This document shows, piece after piece, positions 29,299 to 36,758 of a stretch of DNA of 64,000 bases. The position numbers and the translations under genes are program-made. Below the pieces are notes generated by a model. It was not told where the DNA came from, did not search any database, and saw only the letters and a list, made by a program, of their open reading frames with translations. Origin of the DNA: Comamonas terrae (GTDB lineage: Bacteria; Pseudomonadota; Gammaproteobacteria; Burkholderiales; Burkholderiaceae_C); the NCBI RefSeq assembly GCF_001544075.1, contig NZ_BCNT01000018.1, positions 18,396 to 82,395 of the forward strand, read 5' to 3'. Numbering within the stretch: position 1 is the stretch's first letter; every line of letters starts with the position of its first letter.

Positions 29299-30480
29299 TC
29301 AGTCTTCCTTCACGATCTGCAATTCCGCCCGGGGCCTCTGGTAATCCTCCCGGATGAATTTCCCGTAGGTGCGAAACACCATCTCCACATCCTCGTGCCC
29401 CAGCTGCTGGGCCACATACCAGGGGTTGGCGCCGGCCGTCAGCAGGGTGGATGCGTAGGTGTGTCGCAGCTGGTAGGGGTTGCGGTAGGGGATGCCGGCA
29501 CGCTCCATCAGCGGCAGCCACAGCGTTTTGCGCACCTGGGCATCGTTGTCCCACGGCTTCAGGGTGCGCGGATTCAGCCAGATCCGGGGGCCGCGGCTCT
29601 GGCTGATGTCTTGCTGGGCGCGCAGCGCTTGCAGAGCCTCGTCGTTGAGATCGATGTCCCGAATGCCGGCTAGCGTCTTGGGCGACTTGATCACCCCGAC
29701 CACCTGGTTCTGCACCACGCGGGCGATGCGCCTTTCCTGATCCACATGTGCCCATTCCTGGGCCTGCAGTTCGCCGGGGCGCAGCCCGGTGTTCAGCCAG
29801 TATTGGATGGTGGGCCGTTCGTCGCTGCGGCAGGCCTGCAGCAGCGCCGTGCGCTCGGTCTGGGTGAAGGGCTGAATCACATAGTCGCTGGCCTTGCTGG
29901 TCTGGCGGATCAGCTTGGCCAGGGCGATGCGGTCGAACGGGTTCAGCTCGATCAGCTCGTCGTTCAGCGCATCCTCGAACACGCTGCGCAGCGGAATCAG
30001 CGTGTTGCGTATGGCCTTGCTCGTGCACTCCATGGCGGAGATCCACTCGCGCAGCAGGGCGGGGGTGACATCGCGCACCTCCACCCCGTGCCAGCGGCGC
30101 ATGCGCGTGCCGTTGATGGCCTTGGCATAGCCCCGGTACGTGGCCGGGGACAGTTTGCCGTTGCCCACCTGCCGCTCGTAAATGTCGAGCTGCCGGTACA
30201 GCAGCTTCTCCATTTTTGTCGAGCCTTTTCGGGATGCCGCGGCGCGCGGGCTGTCCGGGAAATAGTCGGCATAGACAAAGCTGCCGGCCTTGATCTTCAT
30301 GCGGATCTCGTCCCGCAACACCGTGGCGCGCAGCAGGCTGGACTTGTTGACGGGCGCGGCGGGCAGCAGCTCGCGGCACTCCCTGCCCTCCCAGGTGAAG
30401 GCGATCTGGATGCGATCGCCCGAGGCGAACTTGCGGATTTTTACGCCGGGCGGCGTTTGGAAAGCTGGTCGTTGATCCAT
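29299..30480 (-). CDS. int: Phage tyrosine integrase (Arm/DUF3596 type)
   Basis: From MDQRPAFQTPPGVKIRKFAS at 30480 the protein is 393 residues. It has an N-terminal Arm DNA-binding domain (about 10-90, with IQIAFTWEGRECRE), a core-binding domain (about 95-185) and a catalytic domain (about 200-385). Catalytic residues seen are Arg234 in TGLRPGE, Arg339 in PYQLRHTYAS (Tyr in place of the usual His of H-x-x-R), His362 in LGHED and nucleophile Tyr372. It overlaps the excisionase by 40 bases and points to ssrA. An upstream frame extension is excisionase sequence in another frame. Confidence 0.93.
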   Translation of the reverse strand: MDQRPAFQTPPGVKIRKFASGDRIQIAFTWEGRECRELLPAAPVNKSSLLRATVLRDEIRMKIKAGSFVYADYFPDSPRAAASRKGSTKMEKLLYRQLDIYERQVGNGKLSPATYRGYAKAINGTRMRRWHGVEVRDVTPALLREWISAMECTSKAIRNTLIPLRSVFEDALNDELIELNPFDRIALAKLIRQTSKASDYVIQPFTQTERTALLQACRSDERPTIQYWLNTGLRPGELQAQEWAHVDQERRIARVVQNQVVGVIKSPKTLAGIRDIDLNDEALQALRAQQDISQSRGPRIWLNPRTLKPWDNDAQVRKTLWLPLMERAGIPYRNPYQLRHTYASTLLTAGANPWYVAQQLGHEDVEMVFRTYGKFIREDYQRPRAELQIVKED

Positions 30481-30695
30481 TGGTCTGCGGCTTTGAGGTT
30501 GACGTAAAGGCGACGGGAGATCACGGCCACTTGCAGGCCTTCCTTCCAGACGCCGCTTTTCTTGCGCTGCTTCACGGCCTCGCGGGTCACGCCGGTCATC
30601 TCCTCGTATTTGGAGGCCAGCACCCACTGGGTCGGGTAGCCAGCGACATCTTCGGCGGCCGCTGCGGAGGCGACTTTTGGGGCGGGTTCTTTCAT
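30441..30695 (-). CDS. xis: Excisionase-like protein
   Basis: The product is 84 residues from MKEPAPKVASA at 30695, with a good ribosome binding site (AGGAG). QWVLASKYEEMTGVTREAVKQRKKSGVWKEG followed by VAVISRRLYVNLKAADQWI is the winged-helix excisionase fold typical of phages with DUF3596 integrases. It should bend attachment-site DNA and favour excision. It overlaps int by 40 bases, so both are translated from one leftward transcript. Confidence 0.8.
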   Translation of the reverse strand: MKEPAPKVASAAAAEDVAGYPTQWVLASKYEEMTGVTREAVKQRKKSGVWKEGLQVAVISRRLYVNLKAADQWINDQLSKRRPA

Positions 30696-30713
30696 GGGCT
30701 GTGCTCCTTCGAT

Positions 30714-30752
30714 GAAAAACAAAAAGCCCGCGCGGCATGGGCCGTGCGGGCT
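30714..30752 (-). terminator. Leftward terminator before xis
   Basis: On the minus strand AGCCCGC and GCGGGCT (plus-strand 30746-30752 and 30725-30731) enclose an inner GGCC-containing loop. The stem runs into TTTTTGTTTTT. The T-run ends less than 20 bases before the xis ribosome binding site. It ends the antirepressor transcript unless bypassed. Confidence 0.8.
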
Positions 30753-30815
30753 GGGGATGTGAATGAAATCGGTCTCCAGCGCTTATGCAGAAAGCGCTGG
30801 CAGCTATGAAAACTG

Positions 30816-31562
30816 CTATCTCAGTTGCAGCTGGCTTTGTTGGCCGGGCAGGCCCTGGGCGCCGCCGTGGTGCTGCAGGGCCTGCAGCTCGGCCCGCGTG
30901 GCCATGCGCTGGGTGCAGGCTGCCGCCAGCCGGGCCAGAGTGGTATCGCTCACGATCAGGTCGGTACGCACGGCCTGGGTCAGCTGGGCCAACGTCATCA
31001 CCATGGCACCGGCCTCGATGGGCTGCACATAGGGTGTCATCGCTCCGCCCGCGCCGCGGGTGAAGGACAGCAGCATGCGCGTGGAGTGGGGCGCTTCGCC
31101 CTCCAGCATCACGGCATCAAACACCGCCTGATAGACCTGCAGCGTGGCTGCATGGGCCAGTTGGTGGGCATGCTCGACAAGGTGAACATCGCGTTGCAGG
31201 GTGTTGTCGTCGGCCTGCTGTTCAAGCAAGTCCAGCACCCACGCCCGAAACTCCTTGGCTACCGTCGTGCGGGCAAACATGGCCAGGAGGTGCGCGCCGC
31301 GCAGGCTGAAGATACGCGCTTCCTTTTCGCTGTTCCCATTGCCGAAACCCTTGACGGTCAAATTGACCGTCAAGGTCATCTTCTCTGTGAACTCGTCGGA
31401 GCGCCGTGCATAGATGCGGTTGATCGCGCTCTCATCGGCGTACCCAAGAGCCTGGGCAATCTCGTTGGCCTTGAGCCAAGGCTGCCCTTGGTGGTCAACG
31501 ATACCGAAGGTGGTGGAGTGAAAAGACAGCGCAGCAGCGCGTGCATTGAGGGTGTCAGCCAT
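30816..31562 (-). CDS. BRO-N domain phage antirepressor-type protein
   Basis: From MADTLNARAAALSFHS at 31562 (AAGGAGG ribosome binding site) the protein is 248 residues. Residues 12-115 form a BRO-N domain (VDHQGQPWLKANEIAQALGY, EARIFSLRGAHLLAMFARTTVAKEFRAWVLD). Residues 141-223 form a second domain that also occurs in the Rha protein at 50.7 kb (QAVFDAVM ... QPI ... LARLAAACTQR). BRO-N proteins are DNA binders and phage antirepressors. A structured leader of about 240 bases precedes it. The gene is read leftward, in the direction of xis and int. Confidence 0.8.
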   Translation of the reverse strand: MADTLNARAAALSFHSTTFGIVDHQGQPWLKANEIAQALGYADESAINRIYARRSDEFTEKMTLTVNLTVKGFGNGNSEKEARIFSLRGAHLLAMFARTTVAKEFRAWVLDLLEQQADDNTLQRDVHLVEHAHQLAHAATLQVYQAVFDAVMLEGEAPHSTRMLLSFTRGAGGAMTPYVQPIEAGAMVMTLAQLTQAVRTDLIVSDTTLARLAAACTQRMATRAELQALQHHGGAQGLPGQQSQLQLR

Positions 31563-31800
31563 TACGGCCTCCTTGCGGTCATTCTTGCAACAACCACCGC
31601 CGCTTGCTTCCAACCAAATGGCGGTGACTCGAAGGGGTTGGAAGACCGGGACCGCTTGCGCAAACCGGCGAGCCTCGCGGCTCCCCCTCCGAGCCACCAT
31701 AAAACTGGGGCCACAGACGACAAAGCCGCACGACTGCGGTTCAGGTGCGGCTTTGTCGCCGCAAACGGTATTCAGGCTTCCAACCCTGATCACGCTTTAC
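31563..31800 (-). ncRNA. Structured leader of the BRO-N gene, C4-antisense/Ash-like
   Basis: On the minus strand there is a perfect 13-base hairpin GACAAAGCCGCAC/GTGCGGCTTTGTC (plus-strand 31719-31731 and 31745-31757). It is followed by an element at 31700-31620 that begins GGTGGCTCGG, continues GCCGCGAGGC, GCCGGT and ends GGTCTTCCAACCCC...CACCGCC. The same order of blocks precedes the Rha gene at 50568-50644. In phages P1/P7 and many prophages such a leader upstream of antirepressor genes encodes the C4 antisense RNA. An overlapping frame (MVARRGSREARR...) resembles Ash/Icd-like peptides. This identity is inferred from memory of the family. Confidence 0.5.
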
Positions 31801-31900
31801 TGGCGTGACGTTGGAGAGTGTAGCGTAGCTGGCCTCCAATGTGTCAACAACTCGTTACGAGTCGTGTAATCTCTTGCCAAGTTCTTTTTCGGGGTGTCAG

Positions 31901-32545
31901 ATGGTTGCAACAGATTTCGATTGGATCAAATTTGGTTTGGCTGTATTGGGCAGTTCAGTTATCTCAGCACTTATTAATACCGGATGGAATGTCTATTCAA
32001 AGAGGCAAGATAAAAAGGAAAAAGATAATAAAGATCTAGAAGAGCGTGAGCACGAGTTACTGATGGCATTGGCGTGGGTTGATAATTTGTCAATCTCTTT
32101 TTATGAAAGCATGTTGAGCATCAATGAATATATTAACGATATGCATAATATGCCAAATGGCTATGATCCAAAACACGCGCCAAATATTGAAGAGCCAAAA
32201 GAAGTTAACTTAAAGCTATTGCCCATTGGTTTTAGAACGGAAATTCTCCTTATAGGACAGAACTTCAAATATAGCTCTGACTTTATTTATGCAGCTTTCG
32301 AGTACTGGGCTGAGGTTGAGGAATGTTATGTCTTTGAACTTCAGCGGATAGCATTTTACGGGGTTCAGATTTCAAAATTCTCTGATAGATTTAGAGGCGC
32401 TATATATAAGAAGTCAGAGAAATTAAATGATGCGCATGAATATTTTTTCAGCGAAAAAGAAAAATATCTTAAGCGCTGCTTAAAGTTCCAGAATGTTACT
32501 TTCTTGCCGGAGATTGAAAGAGAGGCTAAGGGTAATAAAGGTTAA
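31901..32545 (+). CDS. Membrane-anchored protein of unknown function (AT-rich cassette, gene 1)
   Basis: I do not recognise this family. From MVATDFDWIKFGLAVLG the protein is 214 residues. It has one N-terminal membrane helix (about 6-26), a charged coiled-coil stretch (SKRQDKKEKDNKDLEEREHE) and a soluble helical domain with many aromatic residues. Codon use and base composition are clearly AT-rich compared with the phage core, a sign of separate origin. An ATG at 31841 gives 20 more residues. The start is uncertain because neither has a good ribosome binding site. Confidence 0.6.
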   Translation: MVATDFDWIKFGLAVLGSSVISALINTGWNVYSKRQDKKEKDNKDLEEREHELLMALAWVDNLSISFYESMLSINEYINDMHNMPNGYDPKHAPNIEEPKEVNLKLLPIGFRTEILLIGQNFKYSSDFIYAAFEYWAEVEECYVFELQRIAFYGVQISKFSDRFRGAIYKKSEKLNDAHEYFFSEKEKYLKRCLKFQNVTFLPEIEREAKGNKG

Positions 32546-32746
32546 GGGAACTAATCATTAGATTTGGAGTTTATTATATTTAATGATTTCTCTAGTAATA
32601 ATCTTGTGCAAAGTGTACAGACAAAAGCATCTCTGTCTGGGGACGTACGGTACAAGTCCACCAGTTGCTGCAATTTGAATCCGCCATCAGAATTCAGCAC
32701 AGTCGAAATGGCGTTGTCATCAATCACGATAGAAGAGAGGGTGTTC

Positions 32747-33388
32747 ATGTCGGTTTTGGTAATACAGTGCCCGCATTGCGGGGCGGAAAAAATGACCTTC
32801 AAAGTGATGAAGTCGGTCGGACATCTGATTCCAGGACAGTCCTCCGTGATGGCGCTTTGTTCGGGCTGTGATGGACCTGTGCTGGCAACCCTTTTTGCTC
32901 CGCCGCACATGGGGGACAGGCTGGTTGAAATGCCCGGAAATCTTTTGCAGGAACGTGATTTCAGAGCCATTGGTATATGGCCTAAACCGCAAGAGCCTGA
33001 AGTACCTCAGGGCGTTCCGGATAAGGTTGCTCGTAGCTTTATAGAAGCCGCGAAATCACGGCGTGCACAGCTATGGAATGCAGCCTGTGGTAGTTATCGC
33101 CGTTGCATGGAACTGGCGTTAAAGGAGTTCGCTCCTGATGTCGAAGCATGGAAGCTGGAAAAGCGTATCGACAAGCTGGCGGCTGAGCATCGAATTACCC
33201 CAGCTCTTCAGACATGGGCCCATGAGTTGCGTCTGGATGGAAACGAGGCATTGCATGGCGATGATGACGCGACGGAGGATATGGCAGAGCAAATGCATCA
33301 TCTGACTTATTTCCTGCTCACCTATTTGTACACTTTGCCAAATCAGATTGAAGAGGTTCGAGTGCGACGTGAAGCTGCATCAGAATAA
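32747..33388 (+). CDS. DUF4145-type protein with N-terminal zinc ribbon (cassette, gene 2)
   Basis: From MSVLVIQCPHCGAEKMTF at 32747 (AGAGAGG ribosome binding site) the protein is 213 residues. Cys pairs CPHCG and CSGC (about residues 8-11 and 40-43) suggest a zinc ribbon. Residues about 110-205 (LWNAACGSYRRCMELALKEFAP, LEKRIDKLAAEHRIT, HELRLDGNEALHGDDDA) match the DUF4145 pattern. DUF4145 is counted with the HEPN-like helical families and often appears next to restriction or defence genes. The function here is unproven. It follows gene 1 by about 200 bases, part of which may hold a promoter. Confidence 0.65.
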   Translation: MSVLVIQCPHCGAEKMTFKVMKSVGHLIPGQSSVMALCSGCDGPVLATLFAPPHMGDRLVEMPGNLLQERDFRAIGIWPKPQEPEVPQGVPDKVARSFIEAAKSRRAQLWNAACGSYRRCMELALKEFAPDVEAWKLEKRIDKLAAEHRITPALQTWAHELRLDGNEALHGDDDATEDMAEQMHHLTYFLLTYLYTLPNQIEEVRVRREAASE

Positions 33389-33400
33389 ATTTAATGAGCC

Positions 33401-33847
33401 ATGCAAAGTATCCTGAATAATTTAACAGATGTATCTTGGTGGTTTACAAGCATATTTCCTCCTTTGCTGATAATTATTTTGGCAAAATTTTGGAAGTATT
33501 TTTTTAAAACTTCTAAGAGGCTATTTCGCACTACGCGTGCACGGTACTTGAAGAAGGTGAAAGAAAAAAGGCGTGATGACTTGCTGATTCAGAGAGAAAT
33601 GTTTTCTGCTCAGGCCGCCTTCAATGTCTTTGTGATGTTTGTTTCGGCGGGATTTGTGATACTGGTTCTGAATCCATATTCAGGAATTAGTGGTAAGAGC
33701 TTGGCTTTTGTCATTATTGTTACTGCACCGATATTGATATCGGAATTCTTTTGGCTTAGCAAAGATAGCCGTGTGCAGGACTTAATTGTTCGACGCAAAC
33801 GCTGGATGAAAGGGAAAAGGCAAACGAGACAAAGCACTCATGCATAA
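33401..33847 (+). CDS. Small membrane protein of unknown function (cassette, gene 3)
   Basis: The protein is 148 residues with an N-terminal hydrophobic segment (WWFTSIFPPLLIIILAKFW) and a very basic cytoplasmic loop (KTSKRLFRTTRARYLKKVKEKRR). Two further membrane helices (FNVFVMFVSAGFVILVL and LAFVIIVTAPILISEFFWL) and a basic tail follow. No family is recognised. It lies 12 bases after the DUF4145 gene, so the two probably form an operon. Its 3' end overlaps a convergent leftward gene. Confidence 0.6.
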   Translation: MQSILNNLTDVSWWFTSIFPPLLIIILAKFWKYFFKTSKRLFRTTRARYLKKVKEKRRDDLLIQREMFSAQAAFNVFVMFVSAGFVILVLNPYSGISGKSLAFVIIVTAPILISEFFWLSKDSRVQDLIVRRKRWMKGKRQTRQSTHA

Positions 33848-34066
33848 GCATGGTTTTTCCCCGGCAGTGTTTATGCCCGTCAGCCTGGCCAGCAAGGCTG
33901 TACCTTTGGCATGCCAGTCGGCATGCAGCACCATCTCGGTGGGCAGGTTGCGCAGGGCCAGCAGGTCGCGCTGTTGATCGGCGTTGAGGTTGCGTAGGTC
34001 TCTGGAAAGCAGTGCCTGCTCGCCGGCCAGCCGCACCAGTGCGTCACGGTCTGAGGTGTCGGTCAT
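33782..34066 (-). CDS. Small phage protein, 3' end probably replaced by the AT-rich cassette
   Basis: The 94-residue frame starts at an ATG with a strong ribosome binding site (AAGGAG). The first 70 residues (MTDTSDRDALVRLAGEQALL...LLARLTG) have phage-like GC-rich codons and a helical character. The last 22 or so (LSRLPFPFHPAFASNN) are read from the antisense of the AT-rich membrane gene. Composition changes near 33,850, so the original 3' end was probably lost when the cassette entered. Function unknown. Confidence 0.5.
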   Translation of the reverse strand: MTDTSDRDALVRLAGEQALLSRDLRNLNADQQRDLLALRNLPTEMVLHADWHAKGTALLARLTGINTAGEKPCLCMSALSRLPFPFHPAFASNN

Positions 34067-34087
34067 CAAGACTCCTTGGTGATGAAA

Positions 34088-34119
34088 AAAAGCCCGCCGG
34101 GTTTGGAACCTTGCGGGCT
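34088..34119. terminator. Terminator after hipA
   Basis: AGCCCGC (34091-34097) pairs with GCGGGCT (34113-34119). Leftward, the stem runs into a TTTTTTT tract. Rightward it runs into TTTTG. It lies between the hipA stop and the ribosome binding site of the next leftward gene. Confidence 0.8.
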
Positions 34120-34144
34120 TTTGTTTGGGTGAGAGGAATGCCTT

Positions 34145-35416
34145 TTACAAAAAGGCCTGCCTCTGCGATCTGAGCGCATCGCGGTCGATGCTGGCGGCGA
34201 GCAGCTCCATGTCGGACGGGCTGACGCCCAGGGCGGTGAAGTGCGCGGCCCAGCGATCGACGGTGGCGGCCACTTGCCGTATCAGATCGATGGCGCGGGG
34301 CATTTTGATGCCGTATTCGTTGATCTGGGTGAGCGCGTTTTCCAGGCTGGATTCGGAGCCTGCGGTGCCCACGACGAGCGCCTGATAGCCCAGGTTTTGC
34401 AGGCTGGGCACCACGTCGTAGGCGGGCGTGAGGTCGTAGTAGCCGTCTGCCAGATTGAGGCTGATGCTGTGGTTGCGCTCGTGGTCGTCGGTGTTGTCCA
34501 TGAGGATGTTGAAGACCATGCGTTTGAACAGTTCCTCGCGCATGGCGGCCTGCCGGTCCGGGTGGCCCAGCCGCAGCAGGATGGTGGCCAGATTGCCGTA
34601 GCTTTGTTCCAGGCCGGCAGCGCGCAGGGCGGTGTGGGCGGACTGGCAGTGCACGCGGTAGGGGCCCAGGCGGTCGAACCGCTCGATGGTGAGGGCGTGC
34701 CGTGCCTTGCCGTAGCGTGGCGGCAGTGGCAGCACGGCGGTGTCGGCCACGTACATGCCGGCCTGGGCAGCCAGCGTCATGGTGGCGTGCTCGATGAGCG
34801 GGGTGTCCACGGGGTCGTCCAGTTCGCTGAACTTGATGACGCAGGGGGCGTTGTCCGTCTGCAGCAATGCCTTGGGCCGCGCGCCGCCGAGGGTGACGCC
34901 GGGTTGGATGAGGCGTTGTATCTCTGCGGTGATCGGGGCCTGGGTCTGCACGTCTTCCACCGCAGCGGCGAGCTGTGCCAGATCCTTCAGTTGGGGATAG
35001 GGCCCCAGGTAGCGGGGGATGTATTGCTCTGCCGAGGTGGACACGCCCAGCGCGCCAAAACGGTCGTCGCCCGCGAAGAGCAGCATTTCCAGAATGGACA
35101 GGCGGGCAGGCCGGTCGATGTGGCGGATGATGCGCTCGCCCCAGCGGTCTGGGCGCGCGTCGTCGATCGCGCCGGGGGCGGTGTTCTTCTCGCCGGTGCT
35201 GAAAATTTGCCCCTGGACGATGGGCATGTCTTCGCTGAGCGCAAAGTTCCACCAGTCCGGCGTGTAGGTAAAAGTGGCGCAGTCCGCCACCAGCTGCGAG
35301 AGGCTGACCTCGCCCACCAGCGTGGGCGCCGCAGGGTTGACCATGGCCCACACATAGAGCTGATCTTGCGGCACATAGGTGCGTGGCGAGACGGCGGGGA
35401 TGGCGGGGCGGGTCAT
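34145..35416 (-). CDS. hipA: HipA-type serine/threonine kinase toxin
   Basis: The 423-residue protein has the HipA kinase landmarks: LGGARPKALL (176-185) as the ATP-site loop, IERFDR (244-249), the catalytic loop NTDDHERN (308-315, Asp310) and the metal-binding YDVVP (Asp334). HipA kinases phosphorylate glutamyl-tRNA synthetase (or related targets in other subgroups) and cause growth arrest. Its start overlaps the hipB stop by four bases (ATGA). Placement in the leftward early region suggests plasmid-like maintenance or defence. The specific substrate is unknown. Confidence 0.88.
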   Translation of the reverse strand: MTRPAIPAVSPRTYVPQDQLYVWAMVNPAAPTLVGEVSLSQLVADCATFTYTPDWWNFALSEDMPIVQGQIFSTGEKNTAPGAIDDARPDRWGERIIRHIDRPARLSILEMLLFAGDDRFGALGVSTSAEQYIPRYLGPYPQLKDLAQLAAAVEDVQTQAPITAEIQRLIQPGVTLGGARPKALLQTDNAPCVIKFSELDDPVDTPLIEHATMTLAAQAGMYVADTAVLPLPPRYGKARHALTIERFDRLGPYRVHCQSAHTALRAAGLEQSYGNLATILLRLGHPDRQAAMREELFKRMVFNILMDNTDDHERNHSISLNLADGYYDLTPAYDVVPSLQNLGYQALVVGTAGSESSLENALTQINEYGIKMPRAIDLIRQVAATVDRWAAHFTALGVSPSDMELLAASIDRDALRSQRQAFL

Positions 35417-35880
35417 TTTTTATCGGGCTTCGAGCCAGCCAGAAGGGCGGCAAGGCCGGCCGCTACGGGCGAGGTGCTGGATCGGGCGGATATCGAAGCC
35501 TGCGGCTTTCCCAATGCAACCGGTGCAAGGGGCGCTGGCCGGGCTACATGAGCCGGCCTGGCAGCACGCTTGCGCTTGATTCGCACTTTGGCCACTTCCT
35601 TCTCCAGCGCCGCATGGTCGTTCTGCGGCGCGATCAGATCGGCCAGCCCGCCGGCCTGATTGATCAGCCACATGCACATCACGTACGAGGCCATGGCGAC
35701 GGACGGGTCGCCGCGCTCGATGCGGGCCATGGTGGGCTGCGAGATGCCCAGCTTCCTGGCCCACTGCGCCTGCGACTCGCCACGCCGTTTGCGGGCGATG
35801 ACGATGTTCTGCGCAAGCTGCTCGATCTGCTGGAGCACGGCTTGCGGGTAGTCTGCGGGCGGTGTGTTCTGGCGTGGCAT
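35413..35880 (-). CDS. hipB: HipB-type HTH antitoxin
   Basis: This 155-residue protein has an XRE helix-turn-helix at about 25-65 (NIVIARKRRGESQAQWARKLGISQPTMARIERG). A long C-terminal tail of about 70 residues, rich in Ala, Pro, Arg and Lys, follows. The tail is much longer than that of E. coli HipB. It presumably neutralises HipA and represses the operon through the CATAGAT repeats just upstream. Start is the ATG at 35880. Confidence 0.85.
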   Translation of the reverse strand: MPRQNTPPADYPQAVLQQIEQLAQNIVIARKRRGESQAQWARKLGISQPTMARIERGDPSVAMASYVMCMWLINQAGGLADLIAPQNDHAALEKEVAKVRIKRKRAARPAHVARPAPLAPVALGKPQASISARSSTSPVAAGLAALLAGSKPDKK

Positions 35881-35881
35881 G

Positions 35882-36037
35882 CATAGATATTAGTGTTTTG
35901 ACAGAAACATGTAAATCTATGAATCATTTTTGTCTCTGAAGCATTTGTTCGTGTGCGACAACAGCCGGCTCCACTGTTGCCCGCATTCATGTTTGATGCA
36001 TAGATGTTGTTAAAAGTCTATTTTTGATTCATCTATG
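35882..36037. promoter_or_regulatory. Inverted CATAGAT repeats upstream of hipBA (putative HipB operators)
   Basis: CATAGAT at 35882-35888 pairs with ATCTATG at 35915-35921, and CATAGATG at 35999-36006 pairs with CATCTATG at 36030-36037. Spacings within the pairs are 26 and 23 bases. The first copy lies one base from the hipB start codon. A plus-strand TTGACA (35898-35903) is also present. Such paired sites are typical of autoregulated toxin-antitoxin operons. The last repeat overlaps the end of the upstream small gene. Confidence 0.6.
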
Positions 36038-36229
36038 TATAAATTCATGCTTTCTGGCCATGAATTTGTGAGCGCGCTGCGCCCGCTCCAGCTGCGTTTG
36101 AAAGTAGTTTGATGCCGATAGCTTTGCCGGGCTGGCGGTAGCCGCTTTGCTTTCCATAGCGCGCAGCAGGCGGCTGCGCTGGCGGTCGCGGTGCTGCAGC
36201 TCGTGCAGCACGGTGTCGTGGGGCGTCAT
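36029..36229 (-). CDS. Small basic phage protein (66 aa)
   Basis: The frame MTPHDTVLHELQHRDRQRS ends in KFMARKHEFIHR and is predicted all-helical and strongly basic. Its ATG overlaps the stop of the small membrane gene (ATGA). That overlap and phage-like codon use support it as real. A longer frame upstream is a shadow of other genes. Function unknown. Confidence 0.5.
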   Translation of the reverse strand: MTPHDTVLHELQHRDRQRSRLLRAMESKAATASPAKLSASNYFQTQLERAQRAHKFMARKHEFIHR

Positions 36230-36348
36230 GGAATCAGGGGCGCGGCGGCCTCGAGGTGGATCCAGGCCAGGGCGATGCAGAAGCCCGCAATCAGCAACCA
36301 CGCGGCGACGGCTGCTGCGGTGACAAGGCGGTATTTCGTCATCGGCAT
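36226..36348 (-). CDS. Small single-helix membrane protein (40 aa)
   Basis: The frame MPMTKYRLVTAAAVAAWLLI continues with AGFCIALAWIHLEAAAPLIP. It has one membrane helix with Lys and Arg before it. Two starts are possible (36348 or 36342); the second overlaps the stop of the preceding gene as ATGA. Function unknown. Confidence 0.45.
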   Translation of the reverse strand: MPMTKYRLVTAAAVAAWLLIAGFCIALAWIHLEAAAPLIP

Positions 36349-36485
36349 GCCCCGCGCTGGCAGATGCAGCTGATGGCCTTGCCCAGGTGGCCCAGCTCGG
36401 CAAAGCCGTGGTCGAAGGCCTCGGCCATGGAGCGCGCGCGGTGCAGGATGGACACGGCGCCGCAGGTGAGAACAAAGGTATGCAT
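36339..36485 (-). CDS. Very small cysteine-containing phage protein (48 aa)
   Basis: The frame MHTFVLTCGAVSILHRARS continues with GHLGKAISCICQRGACR. A GAGG ribosome binding site precedes the ATG at 36485. The end overlaps the next gene's start. The three close cysteines at the C-terminus are notable. No family recognised. Confidence 0.4.
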   Translation of the reverse strand: MHTFVLTCGAVSILHRARSMAEAFDHGFAELGHLGKAISCICQRGACR

Positions 36486-36497
36486 GGCGCGGCCTCG

Positions 36498-36734
36498 TCA
36501 GAACAGGGGCAGGGTGAGGTGGCCGGCCGTGCCGGCACGCACGCGGCGCACGGGCATCAAAGCCGGACGCTGGCGGGGCGGGCGAGGCGCCGGGGCCTGC
36601 AGCGCCGCCTGGGCGGCCAGCTGTTCGCGCGCCCTGGCAAAAGTGGCGGCCACGTCGGTGCTGACGGCATTGCTGTACTGGAACGCCTTGCTGGTGCAGG
36701 GCACGCTGGGCATGGTGATGCGGGCTGCTTGCAT
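36498..36734 (-). CDS. Small basic Ala/Pro/Arg-rich phage protein (78 aa)
   Basis: The frame starts MQAARITMPSVPCTSKAF, has a helical Ala/Gln-rich middle and ends HLTLPLF. A GGAG ribosome binding site is present 9 bases upstream. It is followed at 13 bases by the 48-residue gene. It is part of the leftward early operon. Function unknown. Confidence 0.45.
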   Translation of the reverse strand: MQAARITMPSVPCTSKAFQYSNAVSTDVAATFARAREQLAAQAALQAPAPRPPRQRPALMPVRRVRAGTAGHLTLPLF

Positions 36735-36758
36735 GGGAGGTCTCCGGTGAATGGCAAA

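Noticed and set aside
31563..31793. N-terminal extension of the BRO-N protein to 325 residues
   Set aside because: The added 77 residues come from the structured leader and precede a start with a strong ribosome binding site at 31562.
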